Positions 50,873 to 61,885 of a stretch of DNA of 64,000 nt are shown here, piece by piece. The stretch comes from JAKAXS01 sp965279065 (lineage in GTDB: Bacteria; Pseudomonadota; Alphaproteobacteria; Rhizobiales; Hyphomicrobiaceae). The notes below the pieces were generated by a model, which searched no databases, was not told the origin of the DNA, and saw only the letters and a list, made by a program, of their open reading frames with translations. The first letter of the stretch is position 1. Each line of letters begins with the position of its first letter. A program made the translations under genes and the position numbers. The stretch spans positions 1,798,001-1,862,000 of the forward strand of contig OZ257134.1 in NCBI GenBank assembly GCA_965279065.1, written 5' to 3'.

Positions 50873-52375
50873 TCAAGGTGCGGTCGCGAGCGCAGTCGCC
50901 GTATTGACGGCCGCCTCGTAATTGGAAACGAGTTGCTTCACCGACGCCGCCGTCACGTCGAGGATGGGCGCGGGGTAAAAGCCGAACAGAATAGTAAGCA
51001 GCACCAGCGGCGCCAGGATCGCGATTTCTCGCGGGCTCATGTCGGCCAGCTTCTGCAGCGCCGGTTTGGTCAATTCGCCGAAAATCACGCGGCGATAGAG
51101 CCATAGCGCATACGCGGCCGACAAAATGACACCCAGCGTCGCGAGCGCCGCGACCAGCGTATTGGCCTTGAATGCGCCCAGCAACGTCAGGAACTCGCCG
51201 ACGAAGCCGGACGTGCCCGGCAGGCCGACGTTGGCCATGGTGAAGACCATGAACACCGCCGCATAGATCGGCATACGCTCCACGATGCCGCCGTAGGCCG
51301 CGATCTCGCGCGTATGCATGCGGTCATAGACGACGCCGACGCACAGGAACAGCGCGGCCGAAACGATGCCGTGCGACAGCATCTGGAAGATCGCCCCGTC
51401 GACGCCCTGCGTCGTGAACGTGAAGATACCCATCGTCACGTAGCCCATGTGGGCCACCGACGAATAGGCGATCAGCTTCTTCATGTCCTGCTGCACCAGC
51501 GCGACCAGCGATGTTGCGACGATCGCAATCACCGACATCGAGAAGATCAGCGGCGCTAATTCCTGACTGGCGAGCGGAAACATCGGCAGCGAGAAGCGCA
51601 GGAAGCCGTAACCGCCCATCTTCAGCAAAATCGCCGCCAGCACGACCGAACCCGCCGTCGGCGCTTCCACGTGGGCATCGGGCAGCCAGGTGTGCAGCGG
51701 CCACATCGGCATCTTCACCGCAAACGAGGCGAAGAACGCCAGCCACAGCCACCACTGCATGTCGGCCGGGAACTTGGTCGTCATCAGCGTCGGGATGTCG
51801 GTGGTGCCGGCGAAAGCGTACATCGCCATCATGGCGATCAGCATCAACACGGAGCCGAGGAACGTATAGAGGAAGAACTTGAACGAAGCGTAGACGCGCC
51901 GTGCCCCGCCCCAGACGCCGATGATCAGGAACATCGGGATCAGGCCGCCCTCGAAGAACAGGTAGAACAGCACCAGATCCAGCGCGCAGAAGACGCCGAT
52001 CATCAGGCTCTCCAGAACCAGGAAGGCGATCATGTACTCCTTCACGCGGTGCTCGATGCTGGTCCAACTGGCCAGAATGCACAGCGGCATCAGGAACGTC
52101 GTCAGGATCACGAACAGCATCGAAATGCCGTCGACACCCATCTTGTATTTGATCGGCCCGAGCCAGGCGCGCTCCTCCACGAACTGGAACCCGGCGCTCG
52201 CACTGTCGAAGTTCGTCCAGATGAAGATCGAAACGGCAAAGGTGATCAGCGTCGTCCACAGCGCCACGTAGCGCGCGTTGGTGGTGGCGTCCCGCGGCAG
52301 GAAGGCGAGGAAGATCGCGCCGGCAATCGGCAGGAAGGTCACGATGGTGAGGATCGGCGCGTTGGCGATATTCAT
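50873..52375 (-). CDS. nuoM: NADH-quinone oxidoreductase subunit M
   Basis: A 500-residue antiporter-like membrane subunit of complex I with about 14 helices. Motifs: YKMGVDGISMLFVILTTFLM, LVLFYLFFEGGLIPMFLIIG with the essential Glu, MPMWPLHTWLPDAHVEAPTA followed by GSVVLAAILLKMGGYGFLRF, and KKLIAYSSVAHMGYVTMGIF. It is four bases downstream of nuoL and co-transcribed. Confidence 0.97.
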   Translation of the reverse strand: MNIANAPILTIVTFLPIAGAIFLAFLPRDATTNARYVALWTTLITFAVSIFIWTNFDSASAGFQFVEERAWLGPIKYKMGVDGISMLFVILTTFLMPLCILASWTSIEHRVKEYMIAFLVLESLMIGVFCALDLVLFYLFFEGGLIPMFLIIGVWGGARRVYASFKFFLYTFLGSVLMLIAMMAMYAFAGTTDIPTLMTTKFPADMQWWLWLAFFASFAVKMPMWPLHTWLPDAHVEAPTAGSVVLAAILLKMGGYGFLRFSLPMFPLASQELAPLIFSMSVIAIVATSLVALVQQDMKKLIAYSSVAHMGYVTMGIFTFTTQGVDGAIFQMLSHGIVSAALFLCVGVVYDRMHTREIAAYGGIVERMPIYAAVFMVFTMANVGLPGTSGFVGEFLTLLGAFKANTLVAALATLGVILSAAYALWLYRRVIFGELTKPALQKLADMSPREIAILAPLVLLTILFGFYPAPILDVTAASVKQLVSNYEAAVNTATALATAP

Positions 52376-52379
52376 CGGA

Positions 52380-54323
52380 TCAAATCCCGCCCTTCATCAT
52401 GAAGTACGTGATGACGAGCGCGATGCCGATCAGCATGGCGAAGGCATAGTGGAACACGTATCCAGTCTGCAGCTTGACGACTTTCGTGGTCGCCCAGCCG
52501 ACGGTATTGGCCGTGCCGTCGATCGTGCCGTCGATCACGGCGCCGTCGACGCCCTTCCACAGCGCCCGGCCGATGGCGAATGCGGGCCGTACGAACAGGA
52601 AGTCGTACAGCTCATCGAAGTACCACTTGTTGAGGAAGAACAGGTACAGCGGCCGGAAGGTAGCGGCCGTGCGCGCCGGCAGCGTCGGCGACACGACGTA
52701 ATAGAGATAGGCGATCCCGAAGCCCGTCGCCATCGCCACAAACGGCGCCCAACGCACCCACTCCGGCACCTCGTGCATGGCATGCATCACGTGGTTGTCC
52801 GGCGCCTCGAATAGGGCAGGGCCCCAGAATTCCTTGTAATGGTGGCCGATGAAGAATTCGGTGAAGGCCACGCCCGCCAGCACGGCACCGACGGCCAGTA
52901 CCGCCAGCGGCACCAGCATCACCGGTGGGCTTTCATGCGCATGGTCGAAGGTGTGATGATCGGCCCGCGTTTCGCCGTGGAACGTCAGGAAGATCAGTCG
53001 CCACGAATAGAAGGACGTCATGAACGCGGCGATGACCAGCAGCCAGAACGCATAGTTGTGCGCCGTGTGCGCCGCGAAGGCCGCCTCGATAATGCCGTCC
53101 TTCGAATGGAAGCCGGCGAAGCCGACGAGATGCGGAATCCCGACGCCGGTCAACGCCAGCGTGCCAATCAGCATCATGATCCAGGTGAAGCGGATCTTCG
53201 GCGCCAGCCCGCCCATGTTGCGCATGTCCTGCTCGTGGTGCATGGCGTGGATCACCGAGCCGGCACCCAGGAACAGCAGCGCCTTGAAGAAGGCGTGCGT
53301 GAACAGGTGGAAGATCGCCACGCCATACGCACCGACCCCGCACGCCACGAACATGTAGCCCAGCTGCGAACACGTCGAATAGGCGATGACCCGCTTGATG
53401 TCGTTCTGCACCAGGCCGACCGTCGCGGCAAAGAACGCCGTGATCGCCCCGATGAACGTCACCACTTGCAGCGCCGTCGGCGCCAGCTCGAACAGCGGCG
53501 ACAGACGCGCCACCATGAACACGCCCGCCGTCACCATGGTGGCGGCATGGATCAGCGCCGACACCGGAGTCGGTCCCTCCATGGCATCCGGCAGCCAGGT
53601 GTGCAGCAGAAACTGCGCCGACTTGCCCATCGCGCCCATGAACAGCAGCAGGCACAGCAGCGTCATGATGTCGATGTCGTAGCCGATAAAGCTCATCGTC
53701 TTGCCGACCGCGCTTGGTGCGGCGGCGAACAACGCATCCAGGTTGATCGTCTTGAAAACGTAAAACAGTCCGAAGATGCCGAGCGCGAAACCGAAGTCGC
53801 CCACGCGGTTGACGATGAAGGCCTTGATGGCGGCGGCATTGGCCGACGGCTTCTTGTACCAAAAACCGATCAGCAAATAGCTGGCGAGACCCACACCTTC
53901 CCAACCGAAGAACATCTGCAGGAGATTGTCCGACGTCACCAGCATCAGCATGGCGAACGTGAACAGCGACAGGTAGGCGAAGAACCGCGGCCGGCTGTCG
54001 TCCTCGTGCATGTAGCCGATCGAATAGACGTGCACGAGGGAGGACACCGTCGTGACGACCACGAGCATGACGGCCGTTAGCGTATCGATTTTGAGGGCCC
54101 ACGCCGTGTCGAGTTCGCCTGACGTCACCCAGCGCATCAGCGGCACGCGTGCGGTGTGGTGGCCGAGCGCCACGTCGACGAACACCACCCATGACAGCAC
54201 GGCCGCCGCCAGCAGGAAACCCGTGGTGACGAGTTCCGAAGGGCGATCCCCGATGAGACGGCCGAACAGCCCGGCCACCAGCGCGCCCAGCAGAGGCAGG
54301 AAAACGATCGCGATATAGATCAT
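52380..54323 (-). CDS. nuoL: NADH-quinone oxidoreductase subunit L
   Basis: A 647-residue antiporter-like membrane subunit of complex I with about 16 helices. Motifs: VHVYSIGYMHEDDSRPRFFA, FFGWEGVGLASYLLIGFWYK with the conserved Glu, QFLLHTWLPDAMEGPTPVSA followed by LIHAATMVTAGVFMVARL, and KRVIAYSTCSQLGYMFVACG. The C-terminal part includes the lateral helix that runs along NuoM and NuoN. It lies 11 bases downstream of nuoK. Confidence 0.97.
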   Translation of the reverse strand: MIYIAIVFLPLLGALVAGLFGRLIGDRPSELVTTGFLLAAAVLSWVVFVDVALGHHTARVPLMRWVTSGELDTAWALKIDTLTAVMLVVVTTVSSLVHVYSIGYMHEDDSRPRFFAYLSLFTFAMLMLVTSDNLLQMFFGWEGVGLASYLLIGFWYKKPSANAAAIKAFIVNRVGDFGFALGIFGLFYVFKTINLDALFAAAPSAVGKTMSFIGYDIDIMTLLCLLLFMGAMGKSAQFLLHTWLPDAMEGPTPVSALIHAATMVTAGVFMVARLSPLFELAPTALQVVTFIGAITAFFAATVGLVQNDIKRVIAYSTCSQLGYMFVACGVGAYGVAIFHLFTHAFFKALLFLGAGSVIHAMHHEQDMRNMGGLAPKIRFTWIMMLIGTLALTGVGIPHLVGFAGFHSKDGIIEAAFAAHTAHNYAFWLLVIAAFMTSFYSWRLIFLTFHGETRADHHTFDHAHESPPVMLVPLAVLAVGAVLAGVAFTEFFIGHHYKEFWGPALFEAPDNHVMHAMHEVPEWVRWAPFVAMATGFGIAYLYYVVSPTLPARTAATFRPLYLFFLNKWYFDELYDFLFVRPAFAIGRALWKGVDGAVIDGTIDGTANTVGWATTKVVKLQTGYVFHYAFAMLIGIALVITYFMMKGGI

Positions 54324-54334
54324 GCGCTCGTCCC

Positions 54335-54643
54335 TCAGCCTTTCATCATGTTGATGTCTTCCACGGCGATCGAGCCGCGGTTTCGGTAGTAGACGACGAT
54401 GATCGCCAGCCCGATCGCTGTTTCCGCCGCTGCCACCGTCAGGATGAACAGCGCGAACACCTGGCCGACCAGGTCACCGGAAAAATGCGAGAACGCTACG
54501 AGGTTGATATTGACCGCCAGCAGCATCAGCTCGACCGACATCAGGATGATGATGACGTTCTTGCGGTTGAGGAAGATGCCGAACATGCCAAGCGTCAGCA
54601 GGCACGCCGCCACCGTCAGATAGTGTCCGATGCCGATATCCAT
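54335..54643 (-). CDS. nuoK: NADH-quinone oxidoreductase subunit K
   Basis: A 102-residue membrane subunit of complex I with three helices. The second helix has IILMSVELMLLAVNINLVAF with the conserved Glu used in proton transfer, and the third has FILTVAAAETAIGLAIIVVY with another conserved Glu. Length and sequence match the family throughout. It follows nuoJ after six bases. Confidence 0.97.
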   Translation of the reverse strand: MDIGIGHYLTVAACLLTLGMFGIFLNRKNVIIILMSVELMLLAVNINLVAFSHFSGDLVGQVFALFILTVAAAETAIGLAIIVVYYRNRGSIAVEDINMMKG

Positions 54644-54649
54644 GACGAC

Positions 54650-55285
54650 CTACCCCTGGCCTTTCGCTTCGGCCGGCATGCCGGTCTCGCCGGGCGCAAC
54701 CTTGACGACGGCCAGCGCCGTGGCCGGCGTCCGCGCCACCTGCACCGGGATCGACTGGCGCCGCACGGCCTTGCGGTGCTGCAGCGTCAGCACGATGGCA
54801 CCGATCATCGCCACTAGCAGGATCAAGCCCGCCGCCTGAAAGAAATAGACGTACTTGGTGTAGACGATCAGCCCCAGCGCTTCCGTGTTTGAAATGCCAA
54901 CTGGCACCGCGGCTCCCTTGGGCGCCGTCGCCAATGGTCCCACGCCACGCGCCACGAACAGCGCAATCAACTCCGCCAGCACAACACCGCCGACGATCAC
55001 GCCGATCGGCGCATTCTTGATGAACCCTGCCCGCAGCTCCGCGAAGTCCACGTCCAGCATCATGACGACGAACAGGAACAGCACCGCCACCGCGCCGACG
55101 TAGACGATGACCAGCAGCATCGCCAGAAACTCGGCATTGAGCAGCACGAACAGTCCGGCGGCGTTGAAGAACACCAGGATCAGGTACAGCACGGCGTGCA
55201 CGGGGTTCTTGGCGACGATCACCATCGCCGCCGACGCCACCGCCACCGTCGCGAACAAATAGAAGAAGACGGCCGTCAGTGCCAT
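54650..55285 (-). CDS. nuoJ: NADH-quinone oxidoreductase subunit J
   Basis: A 211-residue membrane subunit of complex I with five helices. Motifs: VIVAKNPVHAVLYLILVFFN, EFLAMLLVIVYVGAVAVLFL followed by FVVMMLDVDF, the pi-bulge helix region. The C-terminus beyond about residue 175 is a polar tail (VQVARTPATALAVVKVAPGE) longer than the minimal family member. Its ATG shares one base with the nuoI stop (TGATG), giving translational coupling. Confidence 0.96.
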   Translation of the reverse strand: MALTAVFFYLFATVAVASAAMVIVAKNPVHAVLYLILVFFNAAGLFVLLNAEFLAMLLVIVYVGAVAVLFLFVVMMLDVDFAELRAGFIKNAPIGVIVGGVVLAELIALFVARGVGPLATAPKGAAVPVGISNTEALGLIVYTKYVYFFQAAGLILLVAMIGAIVLTLQHRKAVRRQSIPVQVARTPATALAVVKVAPGETGMPAEAKGQG

Positions 55286-55776
55286 CACCGGTACCTCGCG
55301 TCCAGAGCAAGGTTCTGCGCGATCTCGCGTTCCCAGCGGTCGCCGTTGGCAAGCAGGCGATCCTTGTCGTAGTAGAGCTCCTCGCGCGTCTCCGTGGCGA
55401 ACTCGAAGTTCGGGCCCTCGACGATGGCGTCGACCGGGCAGGCCTCCTGGCACAACCCGCAATAGATGCACTTCACCATGTCGATGTCGTAGCGCGTGGT
55501 GCGGCGCGTGCCGTCGTTGCGCCGCGGACCGGCCTCGATGGTGATCGCCTGCGCCGGGCATATCGCCTCGCACAGCTTGCAGGCGATGCAGCGTTCCTCG
55601 CCGTTGGGATAGCGGCGCAGAGCGTGCTCGCCCCGGAAGCGCGGCGACAGGGGCCCCTTTTCGAAGGGATAGTTCAACGTCTTCTTCGGCGCGAAGAAGT
55701 AGCGCATCGTCAGGAAGAACGCCGAGACGAACTCCTTCAGCAGGAGCGAATTGGCGGTCTGAGAGATTGCACCCAT
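55285..55776 (-). CDS. nuoI: NADH-quinone oxidoreductase subunit I
   Basis: A 163-residue peripheral subunit of complex I carrying iron-sulfur clusters N6a and N6b. Two [4Fe-4S] motifs are clear: CIACKLCEAICP and CIYCGLCQEACP, separated by about 35 residues including GPRRNDGTRRTTRYDIDMVK. It begins MGAISQTANSLLLKEFVSAF, the membrane-contacting N-terminal helix. It lies 17 bases downstream of nuoH. Confidence 0.97.
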   Translation of the reverse strand: MGAISQTANSLLLKEFVSAFFLTMRYFFAPKKTLNYPFEKGPLSPRFRGEHALRRYPNGEERCIACKLCEAICPAQAITIEAGPRRNDGTRRTTRYDIDMVKCIYCGLCQEACPVDAIVEGPNFEFATETREELYYDKDRLLANGDRWEREIAQNLALDARYR

Positions 55777-55793
55777 GACAGACGAACCTTGTG

Positions 55794-56858
55794 TTACGGC
55801 GCCAGGTTGAAGGCGTGGAGAACGCCCGCCACCACCACGACCGCGACGAGCGACAGCGGCAGGAACACCTTCCAGCCAAGTCGCATGAGCTGATCGTAGC
55901 GGTAGCGCGGCACCATCGCCTTCACCATCGCGAACATGAAGAACATGAAGACGACCTTGAGCAGAAACCACACGATGCCCGGCACCGCATTGAGCGGCCA
56001 GACGTCGAGCGGAGGCAGCCAGCCGCCGAGGAACAGGATCGTGCTCAAGGCGCACATCGTGACGATGGCCACGTATTCGCCGAGCATGAACAACAGGTAA
56101 GGGGTGGAGGCATACTCGACCATGAAGCCGGCGACGAGTTCGCTTTCGGCTTCCACGAGATCGAACGGCGGTCGATTGGTTTCGGCCAGCGCCGAGATGA
56201 AGAACACCACGAACATCGGGAACAGGGCAAACCAGTGCCAGTCAAAAATCGAGCCTGGCATCCCCACCATCGTCCCCGGACCCAGCCTTTGCGCATCGAC
56301 GATCGCCGTCATGTTGAGCGAGCCGACGCACAGCAGCACGGTGATGATGACGAGGCCGATCGACACCTCGTACGAGACCATTTGCGCCGCCGAACGCAGC
56401 GCGCCCATGAACGGATACTTCGAGTTCGACGCCCAGCCGCCCATAATGACGCCGTAGACGCCGAGCGACGAGATCGCCAGCAGGTACAGCACGCCGACAT
56501 TGAGGTCACTGATGACCCACCGGCCCCAGCTGTTCTCATCGAGCGGAATGACCGCCCAAGCCGCCAGCGCACACACTGCGGTCACCAGTGGCGCCAGCAG
56601 GAACACGCCCTTGTCGGCACCGGCCGGAATCACCGGCTCCTTCAGCACGAATTTCAACAGGTCCGCGAACGATTGCAGCAGCCCGAACGGCCCGACCACG
56701 TTGGGCCCGCGCCGCAACTGGACCGCAGCCCACACCTTGCGGTCCATCAGCAGCAGGAAAGCGATGATGATCAGCAGCCCGACGAGCAGCCCAAGGCTGG
56801 CGACGACCGTCAGGAACAGCCACCAAACGCTCTGCCAAAGATCCGATGTCCAGTCCAC
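55794..56858 (-). CDS. nuoH: NADH-quinone oxidoreductase subunit H
   Basis: A 354-residue membrane subunit of complex I, with eight helices, forming the quinone chamber together with NuoB and NuoD. Motifs: LMDRKVWAAVQLRRGPNVVG, then PFGLLQSFADLLKFVLKEPV, and ALAETNRPPFDLVEAESELV followed by AGFMVEYAS, the acidic loop of the quinone site. The GTG at 56858 (VDWTSDLWQSV) is preferred because AGGCGGGG lies just upstream; an in-frame GTG at 56903 would add 15 atypical residues. Confidence 0.96.
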   Translation of the reverse strand: MDWTSDLWQSVWWLFLTVVASLGLLVGLLIIIAFLLLMDRKVWAAVQLRRGPNVVGPFGLLQSFADLLKFVLKEPVIPAGADKGVFLLAPLVTAVCALAAWAVIPLDENSWGRWVISDLNVGVLYLLAISSLGVYGVIMGGWASNSKYPFMGALRSAAQMVSYEVSIGLVIITVLLCVGSLNMTAIVDAQRLGPGTMVGMPGSIFDWHWFALFPMFVVFFISALAETNRPPFDLVEAESELVAGFMVEYASTPYLLFMLGEYVAIVTMCALSTILFLGGWLPPLDVWPLNAVPGIVWFLLKVVFMFFMFAMVKAMVPRYRYDQLMRLGWKVFLPLSLVAVVVVAGVLHAFNLAP

Positions 56859-56948
56859 GTATCCCCGCCTCAGACAACCTCGATCGAAGGATGCTCCGCG
56901 CACCCGACGGCCAAACTCAAAACGCTCACCTTGCCCAGCGAACGATCA

Positions 56949-59054
56949 TCATTCCGCCGCCGCCAACGCCTTGATACTCTGCGCCTTCAGCGCACTCATT
57001 TCAGCCATCACCGCGGATGCGCGTGCGATGGGATTGGTGAGGTAGAAGTCCCCAACCGCCGTCCCGAACGGCTCGTTGCCGACACGTGCTTCCCGCCCGG
57101 CCAAGGCCGCGAGGCTACCGTCGCTCTCGCCGATCACCATGTCCAGGCGCTGCAGCTGCGGCGCCGACTTGTACATCGCCGCGCGCAAGGCCGATAGGGT
57201 GTCGTACGGCAACGTCTGCCCGCACTCCGCCGACAGCGCCCGCACGATCTTCCAGTCTTCCTTCGCCTCGCCCGGCGGAAACACGGCCTGCTCGGTCATC
57301 TGCACGCGACCCTCGGTATTGGCGTATGTCGCGCTTTTCTCCGTGTAGGCCGCCCCCGGCAGCACGACGTCGGCGCGATGCGCGCCACGGTCGCCGTGGC
57401 TGCCCTGGTAGACGACGAAAGCGTTGCCGAGACCCGCCATGTCGATCTCGTCGGCCCCAAGGAGATAGAGCGTATCGAGCCGTCCGGAGCGGGCGGCTTC
57501 GATCATGCCGCCGGTATCGAGGCCACCTTCGCCCGGCACGAACCGCAGGTCGAGACCGGCGACACGTGCAGCCGCCGTGTGCAGGATGTTGAGCCCGGCG
57601 CCGGCCACCACCTTGTCGCGCGTTGCCGCAGCAGCGATCTTGCTCGCCAGCGCCAGAACTGCCGCGCCATCGGCTCGCGCCAGCGCCGACATGCCGACAG
57701 TCACGATAGGGTGCGCCGCCTCACCCAACACCTTGGCGAAGGCGCTATTGCCGGACGCGATTTCGCTTAACGTCTGCGGTCCCGCACCCAGATACTCGTG
57801 CGGATAGCCGAGATCGGCTGCAGCACCGACCAAGCCGATCTTGACGCCTCCCTGACGCCAGCGCTTGCGGATCCGCGTGTTCAGTACGGCCGCTTCCACG
57901 CGCGGATTGGTGCCGATCAGCAGGATGGCATCCGCCGCCTCGATACCTTCGATCGTCGTATTGAAGACGTAGCCCGAGCGCCCGAGCGCCGGATCAAGCT
58001 GCGCCCCGTCCTGGCGGCAATCCAGATTGACGACACCGAGACGCCCCATCAGATCCTTGAGCGCGAACATCTCCTCGGCGCCGGCAAGATCGCCGGCAAT
58101 GGCGCCGATGCGGCTCGCATCATGCCCCTTGAGGTTCGCGGCGACCACGGACAGCGCGTCCGCCCACGAGGCCGGCTCCAACCGGCCGTTGCGCCTCACG
58201 TACGGCTGATCCAGTCGCTGCGTCCTGAGCCCGTCGGCGATGTGGCGCGTCTTGTCCGAAATCCACTCTTCGTTGACGGCGTCGTTGTTGCGCGGCAGCA
58301 CGCGCATCACTTCGCGCCCGCGCGTGTCGACCCGGATCGCCGAGCCGACGGCGTCCATCACGTCCACGCTCTCCGTCTTGCGCATTTCCCACGGCCGCGC
58401 GTTGAACGCCCACGGCCGATGCGTCAGCGCACCGACCGGGCACAGGTCGACGACGTTGGCGCTCATTTCCGACAGGATGCCCTGTTCCAGATAGGTCGTA
58501 ATCTCGGCATCCTCGCCGCGGCCGATCAGACCCAGCTCTTCCACGCCCGCCACTTCCGTCATGTAGCGCACGCAGCGCGTACAGTGGATGCAGCGCGTCA
58601 TCATCGTCTTGATGAGAGGACCGATGTTCTTTTCCTCGACCGCCCGCTTGTTCTCCGCATAGCGCGAGCCACCGACGCCGAACGCCATCGCCTGGTCCTG
58701 CAGATCGCACTCCCCGCCCTGGTCGCAGATCGGGCAGTCGAGCGGGTGGTTGATCAGCAGGAACTCCATCACCCCCTCGCGCGCCTTCTTCACCAGCGGC
58801 GTGGTTGTGGAGATGACCTTGGGGCTGCCGTCCTTGTTCGGCGGCAGGTCGTTGACGCCCATGGCGCACGATGCGATCGGCTTCGGCGATCCCTGCACTT
58901 CGACGAGGCACATGCGGCAGTTACCGGCGATCGACAGCCGCTCATGATAGCAGAAACGCGGGATCTCGGCGCCCGCCTGCTCGCACGCCTGCAACAGCGT
59001 CGTGCCGTCTTCCACTTCGATCGGCGTGCCGTCGATGATGAGTTGCTTCGGCAT
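56949..59054 (-). CDS. nuoG: NADH-quinone oxidoreductase subunit G
   Basis: A 701-residue peripheral subunit of complex I. The N-terminal ferredoxin-like [2Fe-2S] region has ACEQAGAEIPRFCYHERLSI and GNCRMC. The His-Cys-type region CPICDQGGECDLQDQAMAFG is followed by TRCIHCTRCVRYMTEVAGVE with [4Fe-4S] ligands. The rest is the molybdopterin oxidoreductase-like domain. The ATG at 59054 (MPKQLIIDG) is chosen; the frame is open 15 codons further, but that part is not conserved. It follows nuoF after about 96 bases, a wider gap than elsewhere in the cluster. Confidence 0.96.
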   Translation of the reverse strand: MPKQLIIDGTPIEVEDGTTLLQACEQAGAEIPRFCYHERLSIAGNCRMCLVEVQGSPKPIASCAMGVNDLPPNKDGSPKVISTTTPLVKKAREGVMEFLLINHPLDCPICDQGGECDLQDQAMAFGVGGSRYAENKRAVEEKNIGPLIKTMMTRCIHCTRCVRYMTEVAGVEELGLIGRGEDAEITTYLEQGILSEMSANVVDLCPVGALTHRPWAFNARPWEMRKTESVDVMDAVGSAIRVDTRGREVMRVLPRNNDAVNEEWISDKTRHIADGLRTQRLDQPYVRRNGRLEPASWADALSVVAANLKGHDASRIGAIAGDLAGAEEMFALKDLMGRLGVVNLDCRQDGAQLDPALGRSGYVFNTTIEGIEAADAILLIGTNPRVEAAVLNTRIRKRWRQGGVKIGLVGAAADLGYPHEYLGAGPQTLSEIASGNSAFAKVLGEAAHPIVTVGMSALARADGAAVLALASKIAAAATRDKVVAGAGLNILHTAAARVAGLDLRFVPGEGGLDTGGMIEAARSGRLDTLYLLGADEIDMAGLGNAFVVYQGSHGDRGAHRADVVLPGAAYTEKSATYANTEGRVQMTEQAVFPPGEAKEDWKIVRALSAECGQTLPYDTLSALRAAMYKSAPQLQRLDMVIGESDGSLAALAGREARVGNEPFGTAVGDFYLTNPIARASAVMAEMSALKAQSIKALAAAE

Positions 59055-59150
59055 TCCCGTGTGCCTTGCCTTCTCTTCGTTCGGCCCTCGATGGGCCACC
59101 CGCTTCAGTCCACCGCGCCACTCACGGCAGCGTCGTGCCTTGGCGCACCC

Positions 59151-60437
<1,287 letters not shown>

Positions 60438-60440
60438 CCG

Positions 60441-61646
60441 CTATCCCTTGCCCGGTTTCGGCTTGTCGCCGGCCTGGCCCTTCGGCCGCCAGCCCGTGGC
60501 CAGCTTCGCCGCCTGCTCAACCCACTTATCACGCTCTGCCGAAGCGAACTTGTCCTCAAGCTGGCTCTCGACCCACCGCAGTTGAGCCGCGCTGAGGTTG
60601 CCGATCTGGTCGAAGTGATAAAGGCCGATACGGTTGAGGCCCTTCTCCAGCTTGGGCCCGATGCCCCAGATCAGCTTCAGGTCATCGGACTTGCCACCGC
60701 GCGGCCCGCTGAGCGTCTCGGGCTTGTCGTTGCCGCCAGCCGTTGCTGCCGATGCCGAGCCGGCAGGGCCGGCCGCCGCCATTTTGACCTTGATGGCGCT
60801 CATTTCATCGGCACTGAGCGGCTTGCCGCCACCGCGCGCTTCCAGCTCCTTCACCAGCCCTGCGTTCGCCGCCGCCGCCAGGGCAGCCGGAAGCACGGCA
60901 GGCTTTGCTTCAGCCGTTGCTGGAGGCGCTGCCGGCGGCGCAGGTGCTGCGGGAGCCGCCGGAGGCGGTGCGATCGGCGAAGGCTGATTGGCCAACTGCT
61001 CGAAGCGCTTGCGCCAGGCGCCGACCGTCGATCCATCGTACAGCGTCTGATCGTTGAGCGTCGTCGGGCGGCCCGCCGGCGCCGAGACCTGCCGTCCCGT
61101 CTGCGATCCGGGCTTGGGCGGTTTGCCCTTCGCAAAGCCTTCAAGCAGTTTTTCCAGCGAGCCCGGCGTCAGATCCTCGTACGTATCCTTGAAGATCTGC
61201 ACCATCGGCGCGTTGGCACACGAGCCGAGGCATTCCACCTCTTCCCACGAGAAGTTGCCGTCGGCCGACAACTCGTGCGCGTGTGGCGCGATATGCGCCT
61301 TGCAGACCGCGATCAGCTCTTCCGAGCCACGCAACATGCACGGCGTCGTCCCACACACCTGCACGTGCGCCTTGCGCCCGATGGGCGCCAGCTGGAACAT
61401 CGTATAGAACGTGGCGATCTCATAGACGCGGATGTAGGCCATGCCCAGCATATCGGCCGTGACCCGAATGGCCGGCTCGCTCAGCCAGCCGTCGTTCTGT
61501 TCCTGCGCCCGCCACAGCACGGGAATCACGGCGGAAGCCTGTTTGCCGGGCGGATATTTTCCGATCGTGTGCTGCACCCACGCAAGGTTCTCGCTCGTAA
61601 AAGCGAAACTCGCAGGCTGCTCTGGATGGAGGCGGCGGACGGCCAT
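60441..61646 (-). CDS. nuoE: NADH-quinone oxidoreductase subunit E with long C-terminal extension
   Basis: A 401-residue subunit carrying the [2Fe-2S] cluster N1a of complex I. The thioredoxin-like core is complete in the first 190 residues: VQVCGTTPCMLRGSEEL and ECLGSCANAPMVQIF give the four cysteines. Beyond it lies about 100 residues of Ala/Pro-rich linker (PSPIAPPPAAPAAPAPPAAP). A C-terminal helix-hairpin-helix-like domain follows (DDLKLIWGIGPKLEKGLNRI, then GLYHFDQIGNLSAAQLRWVE). Escherichia coli NuoE, about 166 residues, lacks both. Similar extensions occur in rhizobial NuoE proteins. The start has CAAGGAGC upstream. Confidence 0.93.
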   Translation of the reverse strand: MAVRRLHPEQPASFAFTSENLAWVQHTIGKYPPGKQASAVIPVLWRAQEQNDGWLSEPAIRVTADMLGMAYIRVYEIATFYTMFQLAPIGRKAHVQVCGTTPCMLRGSEELIAVCKAHIAPHAHELSADGNFSWEEVECLGSCANAPMVQIFKDTYEDLTPGSLEKLLEGFAKGKPPKPGSQTGRQVSAPAGRPTTLNDQTLYDGSTVGAWRKRFEQLANQPSPIAPPPAAPAAPAPPAAPPATAEAKPAVLPAALAAAANAGLVKELEARGGGKPLSADEMSAIKVKMAAAGPAGSASAATAGGNDKPETLSGPRGGKSDDLKLIWGIGPKLEKGLNRIGLYHFDQIGNLSAAQLRWVESQLEDKFASAERDKWVEQAAKLATGWRPKGQAGDKPKPGKG

Positions 61647-61885
61647 GGCGCTCCTTGATGGCGAAACGGGGATCGTCGGTATTTAACCGAGGCTATTGCG
61701 CTGCAGAAATCGCCGATTTCACGCGTGAAGGCAACCGCGTTCAAAGTCGAATGAACAGGCAGGCACCAGCGAACGCATGCCGCGGCTGATTATGGATGGT
61801 AGCTTGTCTCTCCGCGCCGCACATGACGCACTCGGCCGCACCGCGGTCAAGTCTCAAGCCTGACCATTGCGCTCAGGAAATGCGA

